A stretch of DNA of 64,000 nucleotides from assembly GCA_009103225.1 (NCBI GenBank), contig RHPI01002069.1:1915601-1979600 (forward strand), given 5' to 3'. The translations under genes and the position numbers were made by a program. The DNA is from Chlorokybus atmophyticus (taxonomy: Eukaryota; Streptophyta; Chlorokybophyceae; Chlorokybales; Chlorokybaceae). The notes under the pieces were generated by a model, which was given only the letters and a program-made list of their open reading frames with translations, ran no database searches and was not told the DNA's origin. This document shows, one piece after another, positions 1 to 10,701 of this stretch (position 1 is the first letter of the stretch; each line of letters opens with the position of its first letter).

Positions 1-695
<695 letters not shown>

Positions 696-3224
696 CTACG
701 ATACCGCCAGAGGCTCGTACCAGTCTCGATCAAAGCCAGCCGCAGCTCTTGCCGCCGTGTTGAAGGGAGGCTGTGGACACATGGCGCAAGGTCAGGAAAA
801 GCCGCAAAGCGTGCTGATAGGTATCACATGTACCATTGCTGGCATACTCAAGCCTACGTCAGGTTCTGAGCAAGGCCGGAAGCCGTACATAATGCTGTGT
901 GCTTGCAGAACACAGTATGTGGGGACAAGGTCACACACCTTAAGATTGCCATGGAAGTGCCGCCGCACAACGCGGTGGAACTCCTGAACAACCGGATCAG
1001 CCTGCACATGCATCATGTTAGCTTGGCACACAACCGCCACTGTTGACATCACACGCATTGCTCACTGCAGCAAGGCAGCGCTACGGCAGGAACCTGTAGT
1101 GTTGATGAAGTTGTGGAGCCGCTTGTGACAAGCTCGGGTATGCCGGAGCAGCTACTAGCATCCTCTTGGGGTGGTTGTTGTTCTTCTTCGTGTTGTTGTC
1201 CTTCATGGCACACCAAGTGCTTGAACCACTTGATGCCCGCAGCACAATGCAACACCTCCTCCTGCGCATGCAACATGCCACGCAAGCCGCACGTAAACAC
1301 AAGCACTGACAATCACAGCACATCCCCTGTGCTTCACCATTTGCAGGGCAACAAATATACAAACAGAGCACCACTCACGAACCGGGTAAATAACCTCCTC
1401 CAACAGCTTCGCTGACTCTTCATCCCCAGCCGCCCGAAATCGGCCAATGGTTTGCGGCAAGATGTCCAAACCCCTCGCCTAGCGCAGACACACACAGTTA
1501 CTCAATTCATAAACACACACGCAGTTCAGTATGTTGCTCGTTCAGTATTCGGCACTTTCAACCAGCCTCATCAACATGTTGGTCAAGTAAGACATGCCAA
1601 CCTCATGGACGCAATGTTCAATGGCGAGACGCGCCTTCAGGCTGCCGGCAGTCTCCATAGCAGACTCCCACAGGCCATCATGAACAGGAAGCTGCGACAG
1701 AATGGTTGCAACAGCGTGCGACCCCAACACAACATACATGCGGGGGGACCAAACACCAACCAACCGCGCCATAGTGTGAGCCCACAGCCCTCAGACGCTG
1801 CTCTAACAGTAGGAAGTGCTTCGTCTCGTCGCACGCCACGCTTGCAAAGTCCACATAAAACGCATCGGGCATCGCATAGCTCGTGCTTGGCCCGAACCTT
1901 GCTACGATATCCTAGCCAACATGCGCACTGTGTTGGTTTATTGTACACACAGCCTCGCATGTATGTATACAAACCATTCCTCACCCATGAAAGGTGGATG
2001 GCCTGGTGCTCAATGTGCGTGAGCGAGTGCAAGAGCGCCTGCCGGCTTGCGAGACTCCCGCCGCGCCCTCGCCTCGGAGCGTTTGCGGCTGCCACAACGC
2101 TTGGAGACTGCGAGTTGTGTGCATGCATTCGCTCAGTTGACTTATGCAGTCTGCATCTGTGCAAACACACAACCAGCATACATGCATGATGACACGCATG
2201 CGCGCAAGAAACATACACGTCACATGCATGCACATGCACATGCACGTACACACGCACGTGTACGTGCGCGTGCAGATGTATGAATTCATATGTACGCACA
2301 TACACGTGCACGTCTATGTGCACATCAACTACTCTCCAAGCATTTCATGAAACACATGGCCCATGTGCTCACCGTTGCATCGCGAGCAGGGTTGTCCGGG
2401 GGCAACGTGTCCGGCCTCACGTCAGGATCGCTGCTGTGGACTGACGGCAGAGCGCCGGAGTGCCACAGCAGCACGGCCTCTGCACTATGGAGAGCTTTTC
2501 TGCGTGTACCAAGTGGACATGCAGTGAGTGGGCGTGCGAGTCCAGCACAACGCAGGCATAAGCAACGAAAGCAACTGTAACACTTGCGCATGGAGGAGGC
2601 ATCGATATACTGAGTTGCCCAACACGATGCCATAGAATGTGGCAACAGCTGATTGGCGCAACCGACATCTATTTACCACATCAGCGATGGTATGTGAAGG
2701 TAGATGGTATTGGCGGGTATTGTTTGTAGGGGTATAAGTTTGCCAGGGTTCCGGGTTACACATACAAAAGTACTAGCATACGACAAAGTAAGGGATAAAG
2801 CTACAAACTTCACTTACCTGAAAGGGTTGGCTGTGCGCAGCACCTTGACTGCCGCTTCTACGAGAGTGTCCCCTGCTTGCGGCCTTGCAGAGCCAAACAA
2901 CTTCAACCCTCACACCAGCACTAATAACAACAACAACAACAACACCTATACCAACAACACCACCAGCACCACAAAGTGTCGACAATGACGACAGTACCAC
3001 AGCAGCAGCGACAGCAACAACACCCTGTCAATAAACAGTGGAAATTGTCCCCCTTGCCTGCAAGCCAGGTCCGCCTCGGTGGCCTCCGCCTCCGCCTCCT
3101 GCAACCTCGCCGACGCCAGAGCCACGCACAGCTCCGCGTCGCGCTTGGCGCGGGCGGCGGCGGCTGGCTTGGCGACGCCACCGCCGCCATCGCTGGGGAC
3201 GTCGCCGCCTGCGCCGTCGGCCAT
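696..3224 (-). CDS. DUF455 family protein (ferritin-like), ten exons
   Basis: The spliced product matches the COG2833/DUF455 ferritin-like family through its length. My exons (minus strand) are: 3224 to an unresolved donor near 3055, 2908-2818, 2499-2373, 2107-1985, 1911-1765, 1691-1602, 1478-1383, 1261-1094, 1001-939 and 770-696 (stop). Phases agree from exon 2 onward. Family landmarks in order are AVKVLRTANPFRKALHSAE, SRQALLHSLTHIEHQAIHL, ACDETKHFLLLEQRLRAVG, LPVHDGLWESAMETAGSLK, RGLDILPQTIGRFRAAGD, EVLHCAAGIKWFKHL and the tail PPFNTAARAAAGFDRDWY. The Glu/His pairs in HIE, DETKH and EEVLH sit where a ferritin-like di-metal site is expected. The biochemical role of the family is not established. 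The exon 1 start (MADGAGG) and its 3' junction are the weakest part; a GC donor after LACR is possible. Confidence 0.88.
2150..2330. repeat. Alternating purine-pyrimidine tract in a DUF455 intron
   Basis: About 180 bases of CA/TG, GCATGC and ACGT alternation lie in the intron between the exons ending at 2373 and starting at 2107. This composition can form Z-DNA. Similar TG-rich tracts occur in introns of the next gene at about 4310-4400 and 5095-5240. It is non-coding. Confidence 0.6.
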
Positions 3225-3644
3225 GATGCCCAAAACACAGTGCACACGCTTGTGTACGAGCGTGCACAAACACACTGTCTGCTCAAAGCTGTCCAGCCTG
3301 CCGCTTGAACTTGAACGCAAGGAAGTATTCTTATTGGAGGAGCTGGTTGTGCATTATCAACAAAAGCACGCTTGCAAGCAGGTAGGCATGCAGGTGAGCA
3401 GCAGTGTCATGCGCGGTTAGCCAGTGATTCTCTTGCTAGTGCAATGCAGGATATGGGGTGCGCACGCAGTCTTACTTGCGCACACGCTGGCCTGCGCGCA
3501 ATTGCACACAGCACAACACAATTCCAACCGACTGACAACACCAACAATGCACCATCTACCTCTCTTATTCACCAGCTACCTTCTCACCTATCTACCCAAC
3601 CACTCACCGCACCCCAACCCCCCCTATTTATCTACCTGCTCCTG
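3225..3644. other. Spacer between two minus-strand genes
   Basis: This 420-bp spacer holds the DUF455 promoter and the 3' end of the upstream gene. It is CA-rich around 3500-3630. I see no TATA box or other clear signal. Confidence 0.35.
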
Positions 3645-6036
3645 TCACGCGAAGCTAATCTGCGATCGTCCGCCAGGCGGGTGCACAATCGTTTTCCCCG
3701 AGAACGTGCCCCCCCCTGCCTGATGAACGTAACCATCACCATTGGTGAGGTTATTCCTACTGCCGAGCCTGTTGAGGCTGCCGTTGCCGTGCTGGTTATA
3801 GCCATAGTCGGTGAACTTGTTGTTGGTACCGCTGATAGCGCTGTTGTTGCTGTGACTGGTGCCACTTGTGCTGGTGTTGCTGCTGCTGTAGCCGCCTCCG
3901 TAATCAGCTCCCATCTGAACACAAGATAGAGGAGAGGGTACATGAGAATGTGGGGTGGTAATATGTGTTTGTTGCTGTTGTTGCGGTTGCATGGTTGGGG
4001 CATACAACATTTCCACAAGTTCGCACCTGCATTGGAGCCCTGCCGCTCCTTTGCATCACCGGCTGCGTGTCCTGCACAAAAAGTGTGAGCAATTACAACA
4101 GCTCAACCCGTGACACCAACCTTCTTCTCCACCCCACACACCCACAACAACTAACTTCTCACCCTGTCGTCGGTGCTGCGGGTCCTCCTCGACGGCGCCA
4201 ACATCGCCGCAGCGTGAGGGGGGCCCGCCCTCGGGGCAGGTGAGACCTCCTGCGGTTGCTGAAACTGCGGGCGCCTGCTTGGTGCAACACAAGGTTTAGC
4301 ACAGAGTGTGCGCGAGCGCGTGCGTGTGCGCGTGAGCGTGTGTGTGTGTGAGTGGGTGAAAGAGAGAGTGGGTGACTGACGGTGGGTGAGTTGGTGAGTG
4401 AGGTGATGAGTGGATGTTGTGCCCACCTATTGTACCCTTCTCCTCTGTTGCTGGGTTGGTCCCACCACCTTGTTGGCAACACGGTAAAAGTAAGACAGAA
4501 GAAACACAAATACACGTACACACATACGCACACACACTCTGTCAACAACCATTGGCATATTACTATTGGCGCTATTGTGTACCAACCTGGGCGGTTGCTG
4601 CTGCTGCTGGGAGTTGTTGTAGCCGTTGTTGCTGTTGTTGGGATAGTCGTTGTTGGGGTAGTCATTGCCGTCGTCTTGGGCAGCCGCGGGCGGAGACGCA
4701 CGCGGGCGTGGCGCGCGACGCCCTTGTGTTGGCGTCGAATCCCGACTGCGTTGCACATGTTGTTATGTGATTAAGATGTGATCGTGATGATGATGATGTT
4801 GTGTGGTGGTTGTGGTGCTTGCAGTTGTGACTGCTGTGATTCCTGTTGGTGTTGTTACCTGCTCTCGTTGCTGGAGTTGTAAGGAAAGTGCTGCTGGCCG
4901 TATGATGCAGGTGCATTGTAGGGCTGTTGTGCGTATTGTTGTTGTTGTTGTTGTTGTTGTTGCTGTTGTTGTTGTTGTGCGTAAGCAGGTTGCTGGGTGG
5001 TGCTGTAAGAGTCTCCATACAGCAAAGACTGCACGCTGCTATGGCCTCCAGCAGGCTGCAGAAAACAGGTGTCAACAATGGCTTGGATTGTGCGTGCCCA
5101 AGTGCGTGTGCGTGCGTGTGGGTGTGGGTGTGCGGTGTGGGTGTGCACACGCGCAGGCACTTGCGTGCGCATACGGTTTGGTGCGAGTCTAGGTGTACGT
5201 GAGGGTACGGTTGTGGGTGGGTGGGTGGGTGGTTTGTGGGCATGTGCGCACACTCGCATGTTTGTGTGCATTCTGCTTTGTTTCACTGTCATCACCTGCA
5301 GTGTGGTTTTGCCAGAGTAACTTGGTGAGTAATTCTCCGTGCCAGTTGGGACGAAAGCCGGCATTGTCCTGAAATTACATGCAACAAATGATGTGTGGAA
5401 GACTCCAGGGTTACAGCATCATCCTAGTGACGAGTCACACATGCACACATGAACACGCACGCATGAGGCCTGCGTGCCTGCTTCTGAAGTGGCCGCCACT
5501 GTTGTAGCCCTGGTTATGGTTGCTGCTGCTGTTGTAACTGTCGTATGCGCCGCCACCACCAAAGACATTCAATGTTGTGCGCCCGCCAGGAGGCTGCAGT
5601 GGCACCTGCATCATTGTTATTGTGGGTGTGGGTGTAGTTGTGGTTGTGGTTGTGGTTGTGGTTGTTGTGCAACAATTCTGCCGCCGTTGCTTCTTTTGTT
5701 ATTGGCGCACCTTATGGAAAACGTCGGATAGGCGATTGGGATTCTGACCTGGTTGCTGCGGTCTCTGCATCTGTTCAATTGCATTGGTGTTACACACACG
5801 CATCCACGTGCACCCACAACCAGCCACCCACGCACCCACGCACATACCACCGTAACATAACACACACAAGCATACAGATATAACCCTACAGAAAAACACA
5901 CTCATACCTGCTCAGACTGGATCCCTCTTCTGACACCAGACGCTTCCACCCCCATCCCAAACCCATTCCCTGCCCCTCCACCTCCACCTCCGCCACCACC
6001 ACCGCCAGCAGGGGGTTCTACCCTCCCTCTCGCCAT
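3645..6036 (-). CDS. SPIRAL1/Jupiter-like repeated-motif protein (microtubule-associated candidate)
   Basis: A ten-exon model gives about 412 aa. Exons (minus) are 6036-5908, 5770-5711, 5605-about 5457, 5368-5296, 5055-4859, 4745-4587, 4468-4427, 4277-4163, 4071-4027 and 3914-3645. All phases agree; only the third exon's donor is uncertain. The start is set by an in-frame stop shortly upstream. The N-terminus MARGRVEPPAGG is followed by a glycine run. The PPGG-type motif recurs as VPLQPPGGRTTLNVFGG, LQPAGGHSSVQSLLYGD and, at the C-terminus, VHPPGGRSQISFA. Plant SPIRAL1 (start MGRGVS, end with PGGGSS and an aromatic-Gly) and animal Jupiter/HN1 carry the same kind of motif and bind microtubules. 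Between motifs the protein is disordered and rich in Q, N, S and Y, including a polyQ run. The function is inferred from motif similarity only. Confidence 0.72.
4929..4978 (-). repeat. CAA/CAG trinucleotide run encoding polyglutamine
   Basis: A near-perfect CAA/CAG run on the minus strand encodes about 14 consecutive glutamines in exon 5 of the SPIRAL1-like gene. It mixes CAA and CAG codons and is a likely site of length polymorphism. Confidence 0.8.
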
Positions 6037-8094
6037 TCTGGTGGATTGTTGTTGGTCAGGAAATTGCTCTTATCGTGGGTCTGTTGCCTTTGTTGTTTGT
6101 CTCCGCCGCCGCCGCCGCCGCCGCCGGAAGAGTTGCCGTGTGTGCAGCACACAGGGTGCTGCGCCACTAAGTGTATGGCGCTATATCCGCCTCGCCTGCT
6201 TTCAGCCTGCTTTGGGGTGGGGGTGGCCGCTGCCTGTCACGTGACATGGCGATCTCTGCTCTGTAGGCGTGAAGTTGGGGGGGGGATATCGAGGAGATCG
6301 CGTTGAAGCTGTGCCCTTTTCGGTATACACAACCCACCTAAGATATCCTGGGCTGAATTCGGCGGCCCCCAGTTGGGTGTACGTGTATGGGTTTCGAAAT
6401 GAACTTCTCATGGGAAATGGTCTTTGCCTAAGCAAGCTGGTAAAATGTCGCTCATTCTTGATGAAAAAAAGCTTGTGGTCGTGATAGATCATTAGTCATT
6501 GACATTATGTTACGATTGTATCGCATAATCTGTGACAACTCATTCCATTATGCTGCAGTGCATTGTTTGCAATTACGAGCATGGTACGAGATAGTTCATG
6601 TTAAAGACCGTGAGTTTGAGTAAGATTTCAATCTTTGTCACATAACATGCATGTTTACGGTATCAGAGTCACGTCCCTTTGTATATATCGTCCCTTTGTG
6701 CAAGAGGAAAGTATTTGAGAGCATTTGCGTCCCCCCCCCTACTTTGCGCAAAGAAGAGAGGGGGGGGGGGGGGNNGGGGGGGGGGGGGGGGGGAGGAGTG
6801 GGTGTTATTATGAGGATTTGACACAATTGATGAGGGATGTGTGATATAATGTAAGAATTCAGCGTACATTAAAGCAAGGAGTGAAAGATCATAAAAGTAA
6901 TTGGACTTTTATGACTGTGTGAAGCCTTGCACTCGAGAAAAACCTTTGTAGGATAGTAAAAGGTGACTACGATGCACTTGAAACTTGAAAAGGGATTGCA
7001 TGCTGATGATTGCACGAAAACTTGCGGAAAAATAAATAAATGTTAAAAGTGGTTTACGCATTGTGTTGAGCAAACGTACAAGTTACATTATAATAATTAG
7101 GGCATACGTTAATATTTAGTATTGTACTGTAACTTATTGAATAACTTTTACATTCAATGTTAAAGATACATTTACTTATCAGGTAAGTTACCTGATGAGT
7201 AAATTGATGAGCAAAAACTATTTTAACTTTACTCTCGCAAGGTGTACGCTAATTAATGGAAGAATCACAAGCCACGATATCGTCTTGTGGATTGGATCAC
7301 ATTACAACAATTCAAACATGCATCGCACATATTAAAAACTTACTTGCCTAAATATGTGGATGCACAACATAATGACAAGTAGCGCTGATTCCAAAGGTGC
7401 ATTCTTAAAATGGTGTTGTGCAGTTAACAACCAAGCAATCATTCAACGTGCTTGCTAGAGCGTATACACTTTTATACAAAACCACACTTGGTTTTCAAAA
7501 AGTCAATGATGTTCAACATATTGCATGAAATTCGTTTGTCAGAGTTGTCGCATATGTTAAATATCATACATATGGTATTTCGTAATCAATAGGCACCACA
7601 TTAAGTATGCACCACACAAAAGGACAAGCAACTTCTGCAAGACAATCAACACACCCCACATACAAGTTAACACGGGCAGGGTAAAATTATTGCTCGAGAC
7701 ATTGACAATCTCTTATTGGAATGCGTGCAGGATCCAATGGTGCGATAGTCATGGGTTTTGCAAATTTTGAAAGGCCTGCAGCGATGGCTGCTGTCCCTCA
7801 ACACCACCCAAACAGGGCAGGAAAAATGACAACTGGTACACCTGGCTGCTTATGACTTCACAACGCTTTACACATGCATTCAGCATGCCGAGTTGCTTCT
7901 GCGCACACGGAGTGTAATCAGTGCTGCCTTTTATTACCCGCTCAGGACTTCTAGTGCCAACACATTACACATATTGTCTTAAAATGGTCAAGTGTCACAT
8001 AGATGGCCTCAGATACAACCATCATTGCTGAGGGCCAGACGACAGTGACGTTCACGTGAAGCGCGAAGGTGTTGCATGTTTTGCTCACGTATAT
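6037..8094. other. AT-rich intergenic region with a poly-G tract and small assembly gap
   Basis: The first few hundred bases hold the 5' flank of the SPIRAL1-like gene. A C-run at 6731-6740 and a G-run at 6761-6793 broken by two Ns (6774-6775) can pair as an inverted repeat. From 6800 to 8000 the DNA is AT-rich with no long ORF and no recognisable gene. It contrasts in base composition with the genic DNA on both sides and is probably old repeat sequence. Confidence 0.5.
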
Positions 8095-8240
8095 GGGATA
8101 ACTTGTGCGCAGCGCAGAGGATATGTTGCATCAACAGGTTAATGGCACTCTCGTGGTATATGGTGGGATAACTTGTATGTGCGCAGCGTAGAGGATATGT
8201 TGCATCAACAGGTTAATGGCACTCTCGTGGGCAACAGTGC
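8095..8240. repeat. Tandem duplication, two copies of about 70-74 bp
   Basis: The block beginning at 8101 (ACTTGTGCGCAGCG...) is repeated from 8171, with a 4-base insertion near the start of the second copy and few other changes. The second copy runs into the RT-like fragment, so one copy of this coding stretch has been duplicated. Confidence 0.85.
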
Positions 8241-8900
8241 CGGGGTATACATGGCAAATGATTTTCTGACATCTTTGGAACTGCATTAGTTGCGGGTATG
8301 GTAATCCGCTATCCAAGCCTTCGGCCACGCTCTGTGTTCGTGCGGTATGCACATGGCATTGTCCGCTTTGTTGATGACTTGCTCGTTGCTGGCTTATCGG
8401 ACTTTGCTGACGTTATGTATAAGACAAATGCAGCACTGGCGGGTGGCATCTATCCAGCTGACATGTTGACTATGGCAGTCACCGCTCAGGGAGTGCAGAT
8501 GCCCTATTTCAATTATGTTGATCTTGCAAACACGTGACATGGGTGTGGTTACACGCATATACAGCAAGCGGAGAGAACCTGTTTTTGCTCGTATTTTTCT
8601 CATGCGTGCCCCTCACCCAGCATCCAACATTGCAAGGGCAACCAACTAGAACGTAGTGTCTCTATGCTTTTAGCTTTTAAGACTATCCACGTACAAAGCT
8701 TATTTTTTAGAGTAGATCACGCGCTGCATGACTTGCAGCCTATGGGCTACAACAGGCGCACCTTGCTCTCGCGTTTAAGGGCAGCCATATGGACAAGGCC
8801 GAGATTTATGTATGACAGTACACACATGTATCTAACTCGGACTTCTTGCCAACCAGCCCCCGCGCCAAGGATTTCGCAACCGCTTATACCCCTGCTCAAC
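8171..8900 (+). pseudogene. Decayed reverse-transcriptase fragment
   Basis: Several frames joined by eye give RT-like landmarks: VNGTLVGNSAGVYMANDFL, then RYAHGIVRFVDDLLVAGLSD, where FVDD is the catalytic motif, then IYPADMLTMAVTAQG with YFNYVDL, and after a stop MRAPHPASNIARATN and FRVDHALHDLQPMGYN. The longest intact piece is 8298-8537. Frames change and stops intervene, so it is not functional. The pattern of an IYP block followed by a LTAQG strand resembles RTs found in some algal and viral elements rather than Ty3/gypsy RT. I cannot assign a clade. No LTRs or partner genes were seen around it. Confidence 0.55.
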
Positions 8901-8949
8901 ACCACTCACAACGGCTGCCGCCATTTTCGGCCAGAGAGCCGTTAGTGCA

Positions 8950-10700
8950 TGCCCACAGAGCATAGCATACGTAGCAGGTCGCAGTGAGATCACAGAGCAG
9001 CGGGTATGGAATGGCTCCCAACCGTGCATGCATGCTCACCTGACTTACCTGTGTCACCTGACCTGTGGTGATGCTGAAGACGATGCAATGTGTCCTAACC
9101 TCTCCCTCCATCCTCCTCGTCTGTGCGATTCTGCAGGTACAGCCCTTCCCTTCCCTTCCCCCACTGGCATGTCTGCTCTTGCCTCGCCAACCCTTGCATT
9201 TGCCCTTGGAGACATCCCCCCTAGTTGTATTTGTTGCATGTGGTTGGCTGCTGTTGCTCTTGTGATTATGATGGCTTGGATGCGGTGTGTATGCTGCTGA
9301 TTCGGGGCCCCTTTAGTTTCCATATATAACCTACCAAGGTAGCTACGGGACTGCATAAGGCACAACACAGGGGCCATGAAACGGGGCAGGAGGCATGGCA
9401 TTATATGAACAAGAGCAATGGCACAGCACAGCACAGCGCAGCGCAGCACAGCAGCAGCAGCAGCAGAATATGGGGTGGGGGGCCCTCTACGCTGACTAAG
9501 TGCGCTAGGTAGACACTACCGAGGAAGGGAGGGGGTTGGGGAAAGGGAAGAACAGCAGGACCAGGGATCACCTGCCAACACCAGCACCACCGCATCAGCC
9601 ACGTCCTCGCTACGCAGCAGCGAGCACGACTAAACTTGACAACAGCTAGTGCCCCATCTGCAGCGGCCGCCACGGTTGCTCTAGTAGTTCCAAGGCACTG
9701 CTGGCACTCTCAAGGGCTGCATGTACATAACACACAAGAGTTGCGGTAAAGCAAGCTCTAAGCGCCATGTTGTTACGGGCCGTAACTTACGGCCCGCTTC
9801 ACCTGAAAATCACCCTTTCTCTTTTCAATTGGTAACCTCATACCCGCACCACGGCTGTGGTTAGCGGCGGGAGTCGTTGCATGGGCAGCAGCAGCAGCAG
9901 TGTACCATCTGAACTCCCCCTATCTGCCACGCTGCTGCCCACTCTCTGCCCGCCTGAAATGCACTGCCAGCGCTACAATTGCCGTTGCGCATTACAGTTA
10001 GCCGCATAGCATGCAGGCAATATGTTAATATGACAATGCCTCCGCAGCTAGATTTGTCACTGTGCACAAGATATTATGCTGCATGCTGTTGTGTAGTGTA
10101 TTGTTAAACACACTTCAGACAGTACAAGCCTGTGCCAAAATATGTCAAAGCACTTCATCAGACGCCTCTTAAAGTAAGAGAAAATAATGACAGACACGGT
10201 TTGTACCTTATACACACCTGTCAAACCCACGTACAAGGTCTGGCATGATGATTGTAATTGTTATGATCACAGATCACACAATCTATTGGCCAGGAGCCTA
10301 AAACTCTAAAACAAAACAACATAAAACGTCATTGTGGCAGTTCCGCACCTACTCCCCACCCCACCGTTCTGCACAGCTCCAATATCACTGGCACAACATA
10401 GCTGTTGTGCCATTGCTATTGATAATGACAACTTCAACACTACATCCACACACAGCGCAACTGCCCCGCCAAGGGAGTTCTATACGATACCAGGCTGTGC
10501 AAGCTATGCTAATGCACTAGAGGACTACCAGGCTTCAGAGCAAGAAAGCAGCGCCACATCACCTGCGGTTTACATGTCAGGTTTTGCATTGTGTGAGACT
10601 GATATGGCTTGCCAGCATGCGAACCGCTCAGTAAGGTCTAGTCAGCTGACAACCGGAACTGCTGCGTGCACATGAGAGCGTGTAGCAGGCCAGGATTACT
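8950..10700. other. Region between the RT fragment and the unidentified gene
   Basis: It contains a pyrimidine-rich stretch at about 9140-9165, a CAG/CA-rich tract at 9420-9466 and several short ORFs with no recognisable domain. It probably includes the 3' UTR of the minus-strand gene ending at 10702. I see no supported gene here. Confidence 0.35.
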
Positions 10701-10701
10701 G

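Noticed and set aside
757-1469. Short plus- and minus-strand ORFs as separate small genes
   Set aside because: They are frames crossing exons and introns of the DUF455 gene; splice-joined frames match the family much better.
2200-2290. ACGTGC-rich palindromic stretch as a regulatory element
   Set aside because: It is low-complexity alternating sequence within an intron and has no defined motif.
4662-5364. Single long minus ORFs of 169-193 codons as intronless genes
   Set aside because: They read through introns rich in TG/CA repeats; the spliced SPIRAL1-like model keeps phase and yields the family motifs.
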